Positions 1 to 8,939 of a stretch of 13,102 bases of DNA are shown here, piece by piece. The stretch's first letter is position 1. Every line of letters begins with the position of its first letter. The translations under genes were made by a program, and so were the position numbers. The notes beneath the pieces are model-generated. The model was not told the DNA's origin, made no database searches, and saw nothing but the letters and a program-made list of their open reading frames with translations. The DNA comes from a bacterium. GTDB taxonomy: Bacteria; Bacillota_I; Bacilli_A; RFN20; CAG-826. The stretch covers positions 1 to 13,102 of the forward strand of contig SFUB01000032.1 in NCBI GenBank assembly GCA_004561785.1. Reading direction: 5' to 3'.

Positions 1-531
1 TGGAACCGTCCTCAAGACGAGATCGATCACCTCATGGATTACCTTGAGGAATTCTTTAACAAAGAAATCGACTATCTTGATTCCATCGGAACTCAGATTC
101 GTATCTCTGGAGATCTCTCATTGATTCGCAAGAAGACCCGCCTGGTTTGTGAAAACGCGGTTGAGAGGACAAAACATAATTCCTCTTGGGTGATCAACGT
201 ATGCCTAAATTATGGAGGGCGCGACGACATCGTCAGGGCGGCGAAACGGATTGCCGAAGATTATAAGCAAGGAGTGATTTCGGATATCTCCGCCGTCGAT
301 GAGGGCCTTTTCTCCCGCTATCTTTATACTGCCGGTTTGCCGGATGTGGATCTCATGATTCGAACCTCTGGTGAGCAAAGGCTTTCCAACTTCCTGCTTT
401 ACCAAAACGCCTATGCCGAATTTGTCTTTACTCCTGTCAAATGGCCCGATTTCCATCGGGCGGATTTGATTGATTGCCTTAAGGAGTTCCAAGAGCGGAA
501 CCGGAGATATGGAGGTTTGAAAAATGAATGA
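1..531 (+). CDS. uppS: Undecaprenyl diphosphate synthase (isoprenyl transferase), 5' truncated by window edge
   Basis: Cytoplasmic cis-prenyltransferase that extends farnesyl diphosphate with isopentenyl diphosphate to give undecaprenyl diphosphate, the carrier lipid for peptidoglycan. The reading frame is open from base 1, so the gene enters from upstream. 176 residues are visible of about 245 usual. The fragment begins at the tryptophan of the family's ENW-RP motif (WNRP). It then has the LNYGGRDDI block and the C-terminal signature DLMIRTSGEQRLSNFLL followed by YAEFVFTPVKWPDF, which carries substrate-binding Arg and Ser residues. The N-terminal DGNGRWA catalytic motif lies outside the window. 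An internal ATG at 34 is not the true start, because conserved sequence precedes it. The stop codon overlaps the cdsA start by 8 bp, indicating one operon with translational coupling. Confidence 0.96.
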   Translation, partial: WNRPQDEIDHLMDYLEEFFNKEIDYLDSIGTQIRISGDLSLIRKKTRLVCENAVERTKHNSSWVINVCLNYGGRDDIVRAAKRIAEDYKQGVISDISAVDEGLFSRYLYTAGLPDVDLMIRTSGEQRLSNFLLYQNAYAEFVFTPVKWPDFHRADLIDCLKEFQERNRRYGGLKNE

Positions 532-1693
532 TCACGATTTGAACCCGGAAACGAAAAACCCGGAAAAAGAAGAAGCCCTCCCCGAAACGCTCAAGGTCGG
601 CAATCTAGAAATCAACAAGATCTCCGAGAAAAGCAAGAAGTCCATCGCCAGTCGCGTTCTCATCGGATTGACTCTCGCGGCGATCGCAATCCCTTGCTTG
701 ATCTACGGTTCTTGGGCTTGGCTTGCTTTGGTTATGGTGGTCGCCGGCTTCACCGGTTACGAGATCATCCGCGCCCCCCAGAAAAAAGCGCAGTGGTATA
801 CCTATGCCCTAGTTTATCTATTCCTGTTTTTGACCGTTTATTGGGGCCTTATTCGCAAGTATACCGATGGTTTGGTCTCCCAGTGGAGTCAATGGGGCGA
901 GATCCGCGATTTCTCCTTTAACCTCGAAAACGTTTATGACGTGAGCGGATATGGAGCCAGTTCCTTTTCCCTCTCAGTCTCACCGATTGTCTTAGGCCTC
1001 ATGCTGATCGGCTTCTTTTGGCTTTCCATCGCTCAGGAAACCTTCTCCTTCACGGATATCTGTTACTACTTCACAATGGTTTTGATGGTTGGACTTGGCC
1101 TCCAAGCTGCCTTGTATCTTCGTCTCTGCCCCTTTGTGGCAAACCCTGCTTTGCTTGCCTATCCCACGGGAAGCTATGAATACCGGTTCGGCCAAAGCAC
1201 GGAGCTCGTCATCTTCGCTTTGCTTGGCGCTTTGCTGAACGACACCTTCGCTTATTTCGGCGGAATGTTCTTCGGACGTCACCACATGAATCCCCGCGTG
1301 TCCCCAAAAAAGACATGGGAAGGCTTCTTCATCGGCTGGATCGGAACTTCGCTCGTGCTCTGCGCGTATTGTTTCGTCCTCTCCTATTTCAAATTGGATG
1401 TTCTTCCCGGCGTCTTCGATTTCGACCATTGGTACCTGGTTCTCGCCGCTTCCCTGCTAATTCCCCTCATCGGCGACTTGGGCGATCTCTCTTTCTCATT
1501 GATCAAGCGTCATTTCGTCTTCAAAGATTACAGCCGCGTTTTGGGCCCCCATGGCGGTTTCTTGGACCGGATCGATAGTTGTTTGTTCACGGTTTTGGGC
1601 GTTTCGGTCGTGGTGATGACCGTTCTTTATTGGAGCGTCCCCGCTGGAAGCGCGGGCACTGCTTCCCTGTTCTCGTTAGGCGGAATTCTATGA
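524..1693 (+). CDS. cdsA: Phosphatidate cytidylyltransferase (CDP-diacylglycerol synthase)
   Basis: Integral membrane enzyme that makes CDP-diacylglycerol from phosphatidate and CTP, the branch point of phospholipid synthesis. The C-terminal half carries family motifs: NDTFAYFGG (residues 239-247), SPKKTWEGFFIG (260-271), and the signature GDLGDLSFSLIKRH (317-330) followed by KD and GPHGGFLDRID (341-351). Several hydrophobic membrane segments lie between about 45 and 370. At 389 residues it is over 100 longer than typical CdsA. The extra length is a hydrophilic Glu/Lys-rich N-terminal tail (about 1-40) and an additional region around 112-200. The start is set by a strong GGAGGT at 511-516, 7 nt before the ATG. 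It overlaps uppS by 8 bp and dxr by 4 bp. The identification is firm; the role of the extra parts is unknown. Confidence 0.95.
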   Translation: MNDHDLNPETKNPEKEEALPETLKVGNLEINKISEKSKKSIASRVLIGLTLAAIAIPCLIYGSWAWLALVMVVAGFTGYEIIRAPQKKAQWYTYALVYLFLFLTVYWGLIRKYTDGLVSQWSQWGEIRDFSFNLENVYDVSGYGASSFSLSVSPIVLGLMLIGFFWLSIAQETFSFTDICYYFTMVLMVGLGLQAALYLRLCPFVANPALLAYPTGSYEYRFGQSTELVIFALLGALLNDTFAYFGGMFFGRHHMNPRVSPKKTWEGFFIGWIGTSLVLCAYCFVLSYFKLDVLPGVFDFDHWYLVLAASLLIPLIGDLGDLSFSLIKRHFVFKDYSRVLGPHGGFLDRIDSCLFTVLGVSVVVMTVLYWSVPAGSAGTASLFSLGGIL

Positions 1694-2847
1694 GAGAGGT
1701 TCTTTTGCTTGGGGCGAGCGGTTCTATCGGAACCCAAACCCTCGATGTGCTGGAAAAGGATAAAGACTTATTCCGTCTCATCGGGATCTCGGCGGGACAT
1801 CAGGTTCAAAAAATCGAGGGGATCCTGAAACGGTTCCCTTCCGTCTCTTTCGTCTACGTCCAAGAGGAGAGCGATCGCGTTGCCCTTTCATCCCGTTTCC
1901 CGGAAGTCAAATGGTATTCAGGACAAGAAGGCCTCCAACAGATTATCCTCGATTGTCCGGCGATGATGGTCGTGAACGCGTTGGTTGGCTTTGCGGGCCT
2001 AGTCCCTTCTCTTACTGCGCTTCGCGAGAACAGGATCCTCTGCCTCGCCAACAAAGAATCTCTTGTGGTGGGCGGCGAGCTGATCCGCGGTTTGCTTGCC
2101 AAAGGAAAGGGGAAGATCTATCCGATTGATTCCGAGCACGTGGCCATTGCGAAGCTGCTATCTTGCGAAAAAAGAGAGGACGTGGATAAGATTCTGATCA
2201 CGGCCTCAGGCGGATCCTTCCGCAGCAAGAGCCGCCAGGAGCTTGTTAACGTGACTCCGGAGATGGCTTTGAACCACCCCACTTGGAAAATGGGGGCCAA
2301 GATCACGATCGATTCTGCTACGATGATGAACAAAGGGTTTGAAGTTTTGGAGGCCAAATGGCTCTTCGATTTCCCTTTGGAAAAAACAGAGATACTCATG
2401 CACGATGAGTCCCGAGTCCATTCGCTTCTCTTGCTTAAGGATGGCAGCTATTCCGCGGATGTGTCCGAGCCGGATATGAAGGGGCCCATTGAGTACGCAT
2501 TAAAAGAAGGAAATGTGCCGTTCACCCCGGTGCGGGTGCGGAAGCTCTCTGAGCTTGCCCCTTACCACTTCCATAAATTCGATCCCCATCGTTATCCCGC
2601 TCCCGGCATTGCCTTAGGCGCCTATACAGCGGGCGGAACCGCGACCGCGGTGCTAAACGCCGCTAACGAAGAGGCCGTGTATGCCTTCTTGAACGGAAAG
2701 ATCGCCTTCTTGGAGATCGAGGCCTTCGTCAAAGCGGCGCTTGAGGCCATTCCGGTCGACCCCCACCCTTCCCTCCGCCAGATTATGGCGGCGGATTCCT
2801 ACGCTAGGATGTTCGTTAAGAAGAAAATCGAAAGGAGAACAGCATGA
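1690..2847 (+). CDS. dxr: 1-deoxy-D-xylulose 5-phosphate reductoisomerase
   Basis: Cytoplasmic enzyme that converts 1-deoxy-D-xylulose 5-phosphate to 2-C-methyl-D-erythritol 4-phosphate with NADPH, the committed step of the MEP isoprenoid pathway. The 385 residues show the N-terminal dinucleotide-binding loop GASGSIG (8-14), LANKESLVVGGE (119-130), and the metal-binding DSEH (147-150, expected ligands D147 and E149). They continue with TASGGSF (171-177), NHPTWKMG (195-202), MNKGFEVLEA (213-222, third ligand E218) and LNAANEEAV (322-330). The frame is open further upstream to 1579, but the conserved sequence begins at the ATG at 1690, which overlaps the cdsA stop as ATGA; AGGCGG at 1679-1684 is a weak ribosome binding site. 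The 3' end again overlaps rseP by ATGA. Its presence says this organism makes isoprenoids by the MEP route. Confidence 0.97.
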   Translation: MREVLLLGASGSIGTQTLDVLEKDKDLFRLIGISAGHQVQKIEGILKRFPSVSFVYVQEESDRVALSSRFPEVKWYSGQEGLQQIILDCPAMMVVNALVGFAGLVPSLTALRENRILCLANKESLVVGGELIRGLLAKGKGKIYPIDSEHVAIAKLLSCEKREDVDKILITASGGSFRSKSRQELVNVTPEMALNHPTWKMGAKITIDSATMMNKGFEVLEAKWLFDFPLEKTEILMHDESRVHSLLLLKDGSYSADVSEPDMKGPIEYALKEGNVPFTPVRVRKLSELAPYHFHKFDPHRYPAPGIALGAYTAGGTATAVLNAANEEAVYAFLNGKIAFLEIEAFVKAALEAIPVDPHPSLRQIMAADSYARMFVKKKIERRTA

Positions 2848-4232
2848 CGGGAGTATTCACCACAATCGGCAACATCGTTCTGATGCTTGTGATACTTGGC
2901 ATCTTGGTTGCCATCCATGAGGCGGGCCATTTGGCCGCCGCGAAAATCTTCAAGGTCTATTGTTTTGAATATTCCATTGGCTTCGGACCCGCTATATTCA
3001 AGAAGAAGCGCAAGAAAGGGGAAACCGCCTTTGCTCTCCGCGCCTTCCCATTGGGCGGCTACGTTTCGATGTACGGCGAGCCGGGCGTCGTTCCGGAAGG
3101 CTTCGAAGCTCCGGACGACTCCCGTTCCTTGGAGAGAATCCCGAAGTGGAAGAAATCCATCGTTCTCCTCGCTGGGGTTACGATGAACTTCATCTTGGGG
3201 CTTATCCTCATCTACATCTCGGCCTGTTGCCCCCATTACTATTCTGCCTATCAGGCCAGCTCCTCGATTTCCTTGGACGCGAACACGGAGATCCCCGTTT
3301 ATTATCTGACCCCGGAATTCTCCGGTCCGGTGAAGAGCTACATCGATGAGATCAACAATGCCAAAGGGGACGGGGAGACCAAATTTGAGGCTCAGGATTA
3401 CGTCCTCTTGCTGAACCATCAGGAAACCTTGGATGGGAATCTCTACGGTTTTGGTCTTTGCTCTGGGGTTCGCATCCCTGGGGAATCCCAAAAGTTCGTG
3501 GCGACGTTCGTGCCTCAGAATCTGGTTTCCGGGAAAGACCTGCTCTCTTCTCTTTATTTCTACCGTGAGTCCGCGGAACCCTTGCCGGAAGGATATGCGA
3601 ATGTGAATCTTTCCAAGGCGGCCGATATCGCGGGTGGGACCTACAATGCTGGAAACCTCCCCGATGGAGCGAAGATCACATCCTTGTCTTTGACTTTGCT
3701 TCCCATCAAAGCCGAGGCGATGGAAAAAGACTGGCAAAAAGCATACGAAAATCGTCTGACTTACACTTTCGACGTAGAATTCAACGAAGGGAAAGCTAAG
3801 GAGTCTGGCGTTTATCTCCCCGTTATCCAGCAGAACCTGGATTTCAAAGGAACCTGGCAAGAATGGTCCAGACTTGTGCCTTATTCCTGCGGCGCGATCG
3901 TGAAGGGAATCGGGTCCTTGTTCACGGGCGGATTCAAAGACATGTCGGGGATCATCGGCATGACCGCCGCCTTGCCTTCGGTGGAAGCCACCGGCGGGGT
4001 CGGTTACGTCTTCCTCTACGCCGGCCTTATTTCCATCAACTTAGCCTTCTTTAACCTTTTGCCCTTCCCTGGGCTTGACGGTTGGGCGCTATTGGTGACG
4101 ATCATTGAGGGGATCAGCAAGAAGAAGGTCCCTGAAAAAGTAAAAGGAATCGTCTCCTACGTGGGCCTTGCCTTACTCTTGGGTTTGATGGTTGTCATCG
4201 CCGTGAAAGACATCATCCAACTGATCGTCTGA
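2844..4232 (+). CDS. rseP: RseP/RasP-family intramembrane zinc metalloprotease (site-2 protease)
   Basis: Membrane-embedded zinc protease of the M50 family, which in relatives cleaves anti-sigma factors and signal-peptide remnants within the membrane. The first hydrophobic segment (about 10-32) holds HEAGH (25-29), with two zinc-ligand histidines and the catalytic Glu26. FPLGGYVSMYGE (68-79) matches the conserved GGY strand after it. GVTMNFILG (111-119) is the next conserved membrane segment. The last active-site segment contains NLLPFPGLDG (404-413), with Asp412 as third zinc ligand, and a further membrane segment ends the protein. The loop between (about 129-345) is long, and I cannot see the usual PDZ signature in it. 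Length is 462 against about 420 in B. subtilis RasP. AAGGAG at 2832-2837 supports the start. Co-transcribed with dxr upstream and polC downstream. Confidence 0.93.
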   Translation: MTGVFTTIGNIVLMLVILGILVAIHEAGHLAAAKIFKVYCFEYSIGFGPAIFKKKRKKGETAFALRAFPLGGYVSMYGEPGVVPEGFEAPDDSRSLERIPKWKKSIVLLAGVTMNFILGLILIYISACCPHYYSAYQASSSISLDANTEIPVYYLTPEFSGPVKSYIDEINNAKGDGETKFEAQDYVLLLNHQETLDGNLYGFGLCSGVRIPGESQKFVATFVPQNLVSGKDLLSSLYFYRESAEPLPEGYANVNLSKAADIAGGTYNAGNLPDGAKITSLSLTLLPIKAEAMEKDWQKAYENRLTYTFDVEFNEGKAKESGVYLPVIQQNLDFKGTWQEWSRLVPYSCGAIVKGIGSLFTGGFKDMSGIIGMTAALPSVEATGGVGYVFLYAGLISINLAFFNLLPFPGLDGWALLVTIIEGISKKKVPEKVKGIVSYVGLALLLGLMVVIAVKDIIQLIV

Positions 4233-4242
4233 GGAAATGGGC

Positions 4243-7200
4243 ATGAGCATTCAAATGGAAAACTTCCTTCGCTCCATTGGGCTGAAGGATGAAATCGAAC
4301 GGTTTGACTTTGAGTTCGCCAAGGCGAAGAGAGATCCTTTGAACCGCAGCAAAGTGGATATGATCATCCGGAAATCCACGCCATGGGACTATGAAAGCCT
4401 AGCCCTCTTCAAAGAAGCCTTATTGAATATTCGATATCCCTATACGCTATCTTTTTGTTATGAACAAAATCCGCAAATCGAGGATATTTCCGCTTTGCTG
4501 GATCCTTGGTGCATGGATTTATATCGCAGAACCCCTGGATTTGTCCTTGAATTGGCTGCGCCCGATAATCTTCGTGCCGTTTTTAAAAGCGAGCAGGATA
4601 AGCAGGATTCCGCTTCTTTGCTGAACGATTTCCGGTCCTTTTTGTCTTGGCTTGGATATCCATGCGAAATTGAAGCGGTCGTTTTGAAGACAGCTCCTGC
4701 GGAGACCTTTGGGGATAAACAAGAAGCCCCCACCGAAGGAGAGTCTCTTTTGGAGGAAGCCCCCGCCGAAGCCAATTTCGACCCGACCGAGAATCTCACC
4801 CCTTCCGTTACCGAGGATTCGATTCAAGAACAGATCGAAGGCGAATTCGCCAAAAACCAAGAAGATGGCGAGAATGAAATCATGGAACGCCTCATCGCCA
4901 ATCAAAAGGCGATGGAAGAAGAAAGAAACCGCCAAAGGGTTTTCCATACCGGAGACTACAACGTCCTCAATGAAATCCACGATATCGAAAAGGTCGGACT
5001 TGCTAACATCGATTTTACCGGCGAGGTTTTCGAAGTCGACATGAGGACGACGAAGAAAGGCAAGAAAATGCTTATCTTCGGAATCGGAGATTCCTCCGAC
5101 GCCGTCTCCTGCCGCGCTTTTGAAGGAAAGAGACTATCCGTTGATGCATTAAACGCCGTCAAGGCCGGTTGCAACTTCCGTGTCCGCGGCGCTGTGGATA
5201 AGGATTTCCATGGCCAAAACGAAGTGATAGTCCATTATCTAGATCCCCTTCCTCCCAAGCCTTTGCGCGACGATCCTGAAGAAGAAAAACGCGTCGAACT
5301 GCACCTTCATACCAAAATGTCCACGATGGATGGCGTGGGCGAGATGAAAGACTACTATGCCCTTGCCAAACACATGGGCATGAAAGCCATAGCCGTCACC
5401 GACCATGGCTGCGTCCAAGGCTTCCCGGCCGCTCAAGCGGCCCACGATTCTGACGCCAAGAAGATCAAAGCAAAAGGGAGCGATGAGAAACCTTTGAAGA
5501 TCATTTATGGGGCCGAGCTTTATATGTTCGACCTCAAGCAGAATTACATCTTCAATCCCTGCTCCACTCCTTTGCGTGAAGCCCGTTATTGCGTGTTCGA
5601 TACCGAAACCACTGGCCTTTCCGAACGCTATGAACGGATCATTGAATTCGGGGCCGTCTTGGTCGAAAAAGGGCGCGTTCTCAAACGATTCGATACCTTC
5701 ATTAAGCCGGATATCTCTTTGGAGCATGCTCAAGAGGCACTTTCGATCAACAACATCACCGAAGAGGATTTGGCGAACGCTCCAACGATGGACGAGGTCC
5801 TGCCAAAGATTCTTGAGTTTTTGGGCGATAACATCCTGGTGGCTCACAACGCGACCTTCGATATCGGCTTTTTGAACGCCGCTTTGGAACGTTATAAAGC
5901 CGCCCATCCGGATTCTCCCTATCCCTCTCACATCGCCAATCCGATCGTTGATACCTTGCCCCTCTCCCATTATCTCTTCCCTTTCGCCGGCAGGCACAAC
6001 GAGCAGGCGATGTTGAAGAACCTGAACCTCAACGTCTATGACCCGACCAAAGCCCACCGCGCCGACTACGACTGCGAATGCTTGAATGATGGCTGGCAGG
6101 AAATCATCCTGCGCTTGGAGAAAGCCCATCCTGGAATTCGCCATGAGGATTTGGCTTCGCTCGCTATCCAGCCCGGAAACGAGAACGACCCGGACCTTCA
6201 ATCCAAAGACGAGAAAATCAAGAAAGCGGCGGAAGAAAGGCTTCAAGAAGCAAATGTTCGTTTCAACAGCTTCTGCAGGCACATTCGAAACTACCATTGC
6301 ACCGTTTTGGTGAAAAATACCAAAGGTTTGCAGGATTTATATCGCATTATCACCGCTGGCGAGACCACTTATCTAGAAAGAGCGTCTTTGCCGAAAACGC
6401 CACGCGAGATGATCAATGAGTATCGCGAGAACTTCATGGTCGGAAGCGCCTGCTTCAACGGCGAGATTTTCGAAATCGCGACGACCCGCAACCAGGATAT
6501 CCTCGTCGACGCGATTCGCTGGTACGACTACATTGAGATCCAGCCGCTCGAGAATTATTCCTATTTGCTCGATATGGGCCGACTCTATTCGAAGGAAAAG
6601 CTCATCCAGACGCTTCGCGACATCATCGATGCCGCGAAGATCGCGGGGGTCCCCGTGGTAGCGACGGGCGATTGCCATTACGTCAATCCCGAGGACAAGA
6701 TTCTCCGCGACGTCTACGTTTATTCCAAAGGGGTCGGTCAGGGCTCTCATCCTTTGAACCCGCCTTCTCGCGCAGAGCGTCCGCTTTTCGCGAACCCCGA
6801 TCAGCATTTCCGCTCAACCCGGGAAATGCTGGATTCCTTCGAGGCATGGATGCCTAAAGAGGAAGCTAGAGAAGTCGTCATCACGAATAGCAATTGGGTC
6901 GCCGATCAGATTCGCGACGACATCGTTCCGATGCTTTCGGGAACCTATGCCCCGACGGCGAATTTGCCGCATTCCGATTTGATCCTCCGCGATCTTTGCG
7001 AAGGAAATTTCCATAAGCGTTACGACTACCTTGGAAAAGACGGAGATCCAAAGGTGCTTGAAGCCGTCCAATTTGCCTGGGACCGTCTCCAAAAGGAACT
7101 TTCCGGTATTATCGGCAACGGATACGCCGTCACCTATTACATCGCGCACCTTTTGATTAAAGACGTCGAGAACGCCCCCAAGCATTTCATCGTCGGTTCC

Positions 7201-8898
7201 CGTGGGTCCGTCGGCTCCTCTTTCGCCGCGACCTGCGCCGATATCACCGAGGTGAATCCTCTCCCTCCCCATTGGCATTGCCCCCATTGCCATTATTTGG
7301 AATTCAGCAAGGATCCTGCCGTCAAATCCGGTTTCGATCTTCCGGAAAAAGTTTGCCCCAAATGCGGCACGAAGCTTGAAATCGACGGGCAGAACATCCC
7401 GTTCCAGACCTTCTTGGGCTTCGCGGCCGAAAAAGTTCCTGACATTGACTTGAACTTCGAGGAAGAAGCCCAGCATTTGGCTCACCAAATGACCAAGGTG
7501 CACTTAGGCGAGCATCAGGTTTACCGAGCCGGGACGATCGAAACCGTCGCCGAGAAAACGGCATACGGCTATGTCCGCGGATATTTCGAGAAAATCGGAA
7601 AAGACCTCAGCCAAATCAACGGAAATTACATCGCTTATTTGGCTGCGAAATGCACGGGCGTAAAACGCACGACCGGCCAGCATCCGGGCGGAATCGTCGT
7701 CGTTCCGAAAGACCGGAACATCTTCGAATTCACCGCCGTCCAGCACCCGGCGGATGACTTGGAATCGGAATGGCTAACAACCCATTACGATTACCATTCT
7801 ATGCACGATGAGCTGCTCAAATTCGATATTCTAGGCCACGTCGACCCAATGGCCATGCGTTATTACAGGGATCTCACGGGCGTGGATATCCGCAAAATCC
7901 CAATGAACGATAAGAAAGTTCTTTCATTGTTCACTTCTCCGCGGGAGCTTCATCTCCACCGGAACTTCATGAACCAGAAAACTGGCGCTTTGGCTTTGCC
8001 GGAATTTGGGACCGGTCTTGCCCAACGAATGCTTGAGGAAGCCCAGCCAAAGACCTTCAACGATCTTCTCATCATGTCGGGTCTTTCCCACGGCACCGAC
8101 GTTTGGGCGGGGAACGCGGAAGACTTGATCTTAAACGGAACCACCGACCTTCAGGGCGTCATTGGATGCCGCGACGATATCATGACCTACATGATCGCGA
8201 GCGGGCTCGATAAGAGCGAATCCTTCAAAATCATGGAAGACGTTCGCCACGGCAAAGGCTTGAAACCCGAATACGAAGCGGACATGAGGGCTCATCACGT
8301 CCCCGAGTTCTACATTGAATCAGCAAAGAAGATTAAATACCTCTTCCCGAGGGGGCATGCGACGGCTTACGTCATGATGGCCGTCCGCGTGGCCTACTTC
8401 AAACTCTATTATCCCCTTGAGTTCTACGCGGTCTTCTTCTCCATTCGTTCGGATGACTGGGATTTGAAGGTCATGCTGAAGGGCGAAGACGCGATCATCG
8501 AACAAATAAAAGCCCTTACCGCCAGGCAAAATGACCGCAATAATCCCTTATCTCCAAAGGAAAAGAACATTCTTAAAACGGACTTGGTCGCTTTGGAGAT
8601 GTATGAAAGGGGCTATAAAGTCGAGAACATTGATTTGTATAAATCCCAAGCCAAACTTTGGGTGGCGGATCCGGAAAACAAAGCCCTTATCCCGGCCTTC
8701 ACCGTCATGGGAGGACTTGGTGAGAACGCCGCTAATAGCGTCGTGGAAGCGAGGAAATCCGGAAAGAAATTCCTTTCGAAGGAGGACCTGCTATCCCGGA
8801 CGAAACTCAACGGCACGAACCTGAAAGATCTCGATGAACTTGGGGTCCTGAAAGGTTTAGGCGAAACGAATCAAATGTCTTTATTTGAATTCTTCTAA
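4243..8898 (+). CDS. polC: DNA polymerase III subunit alpha, Gram-positive PolC type
   Basis: Replicative DNA polymerase with built-in 3'-5' proofreading exonuclease. Order (numbering from the ATG at 4243, 1551 aa): divergent N-terminal domain; acidic Glu/Pro/Ala-rich linker (about 150-215); OB fold; PHP domain with HLH (354-356) and TDHG (386-389); inserted DEDDh exonuclease with DTETTG (453-458), HNATFD (535-540) and HRADYD (605-610); remainder of PHP; polymerase core with CPHC (1013-1016) and CPKC (1038-1041) as a likely zinc site, catalytic PDIDLNF (D1067, D1069), KFDILGH (D1195) and FPRGHATAYV (1368-1377). The C-terminus has QMSLF (1544-1548), a clamp-binding motif. Start choice: GAGG at 4231-4234 is 8 nt before the ATG at 4243 but only 2 nt before an in-frame ATG at 4237, so 4243 is preferred. 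It is about 100 residues longer than usual PolC, mostly N-terminally. Confidence 0.97.
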   Translation: MSIQMENFLRSIGLKDEIERFDFEFAKAKRDPLNRSKVDMIIRKSTPWDYESLALFKEALLNIRYPYTLSFCYEQNPQIEDISALLDPWCMDLYRRTPGFVLELAAPDNLRAVFKSEQDKQDSASLLNDFRSFLSWLGYPCEIEAVVLKTAPAETFGDKQEAPTEGESLLEEAPAEANFDPTENLTPSVTEDSIQEQIEGEFAKNQEDGENEIMERLIANQKAMEEERNRQRVFHTGDYNVLNEIHDIEKVGLANIDFTGEVFEVDMRTTKKGKKMLIFGIGDSSDAVSCRAFEGKRLSVDALNAVKAGCNFRVRGAVDKDFHGQNEVIVHYLDPLPPKPLRDDPEEEKRVELHLHTKMSTMDGVGEMKDYYALAKHMGMKAIAVTDHGCVQGFPAAQAAHDSDAKKIKAKGSDEKPLKIIYGAELYMFDLKQNYIFNPCSTPLREARYCVFDTETTGLSERYERIIEFGAVLVEKGRVLKRFDTFIKPDISLEHAQEALSINNITEEDLANAPTMDEVLPKILEFLGDNILVAHNATFDIGFLNAALERYKAAHPDSPYPSHIANPIVDTLPLSHYLFPFAGRHNEQAMLKNLNLNVYDPTKAHRADYDCECLNDGWQEIILRLEKAHPGIRHEDLASLAIQPGNENDPDLQSKDEKIKKAAEERLQEANVRFNSFCRHIRNYHCTVLVKNTKGLQDLYRIITAGETTYLERASLPKTPREMINEYRENFMVGSACFNGEIFEIATTRNQDILVDAIRWYDYIEIQPLENYSYLLDMGRLYSKEKLIQTLRDIIDAAKIAGVPVVATGDCHYVNPEDKILRDVYVYSKGVGQGSHPLNPPSRAERPLFANPDQHFRSTREMLDSFEAWMPKEEAREVVITNSNWVADQIRDDIVPMLSGTYAPTANLPHSDLILRDLCEGNFHKRYDYLGKDGDPKVLEAVQFAWDRLQKELSGIIGNGYAVTYYIAHLLIKDVENAPKHFIVGSRGSVGSSFAATCADITEVNPLPPHWHCPHCHYLEFSKDPAVKSGFDLPEKVCPKCGTKLEIDGQNIPFQTFLGFAAEKVPDIDLNFEEEAQHLAHQMTKVHLGEHQVYRAGTIETVAEKTAYGYVRGYFEKIGKDLSQINGNYIAYLAAKCTGVKRTTGQHPGGIVVVPKDRNIFEFTAVQHPADDLESEWLTTHYDYHSMHDELLKFDILGHVDPMAMRYYRDLTGVDIRKIPMNDKKVLSLFTSPRELHLHRNFMNQKTGALALPEFGTGLAQRMLEEAQPKTFNDLLIMSGLSHGTDVWAGNAEDLILNGTTDLQGVIGCRDDIMTYMIASGLDKSESFKIMEDVRHGKGLKPEYEADMRAHHVPEFYIESAKKIKYLFPRGHATAYVMMAVRVAYFKLYYPLEFYAVFFSIRSDDWDLKVMLKGEDAIIEQIKALTARQNDRNNPLSPKEKNILKTDLVALEMYERGYKVENIDLYKSQAKLWVADPENKALIPAFTVMGGLGENAANSVVEARKSGKKFLSKEDLLSRTKLNGTNLKDLDELGVLKGLGETNQMSLFEFF

Positions 8899-8913
8899 AC
8901 CCGGGTTTATACT
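8885..8913 (+). promoter_or_regulatory. Sigma-A-type promoter for tRNA-Pro
   Basis: -35 TTGAAT (8885-8890), a 17-bp spacer, and -10 TATACT (8908-8913). The -35 box lies inside the last codons of polC. Three bases after the -10 comes GCTCGCGC (8917-8924), also found at the same place in the tRNA-Ala promoter. Positions 8917-8937 form an 8-bp hairpin (GCTCGCGC, loop GATTT, GCGTGAGC) ending 2 nt before the tRNA. The expected transcription start (about 8920) lies inside the 5' arm, so the full hairpin would form only in read-through transcripts from polC. Confidence 0.75.
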
Positions 8914-8939
8914 ATCGCTCGCGCGATTTGCGTGAGCAT

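Noticed and set aside
1579..1689. Upstream extension of dxr by 37 codons
   Set aside because: It lies inside the cdsA coding end, has no conserved sequence, and the ATGA overlap at 1690 matches the coupling seen at rseP.
2799..3860. 353-aa minus-strand open frame opposite rseP
   Set aside because: Fully antisense to a confirmed gene, with no recognisable domain and no promoter or ribosome binding site noted; explained by codon bias.
5239..6297. 352-aa minus-strand open frame opposite polC
   Set aside because: Antisense to the PHP/exonuclease coding region, with no recognisable domain; a shadow of codon bias.
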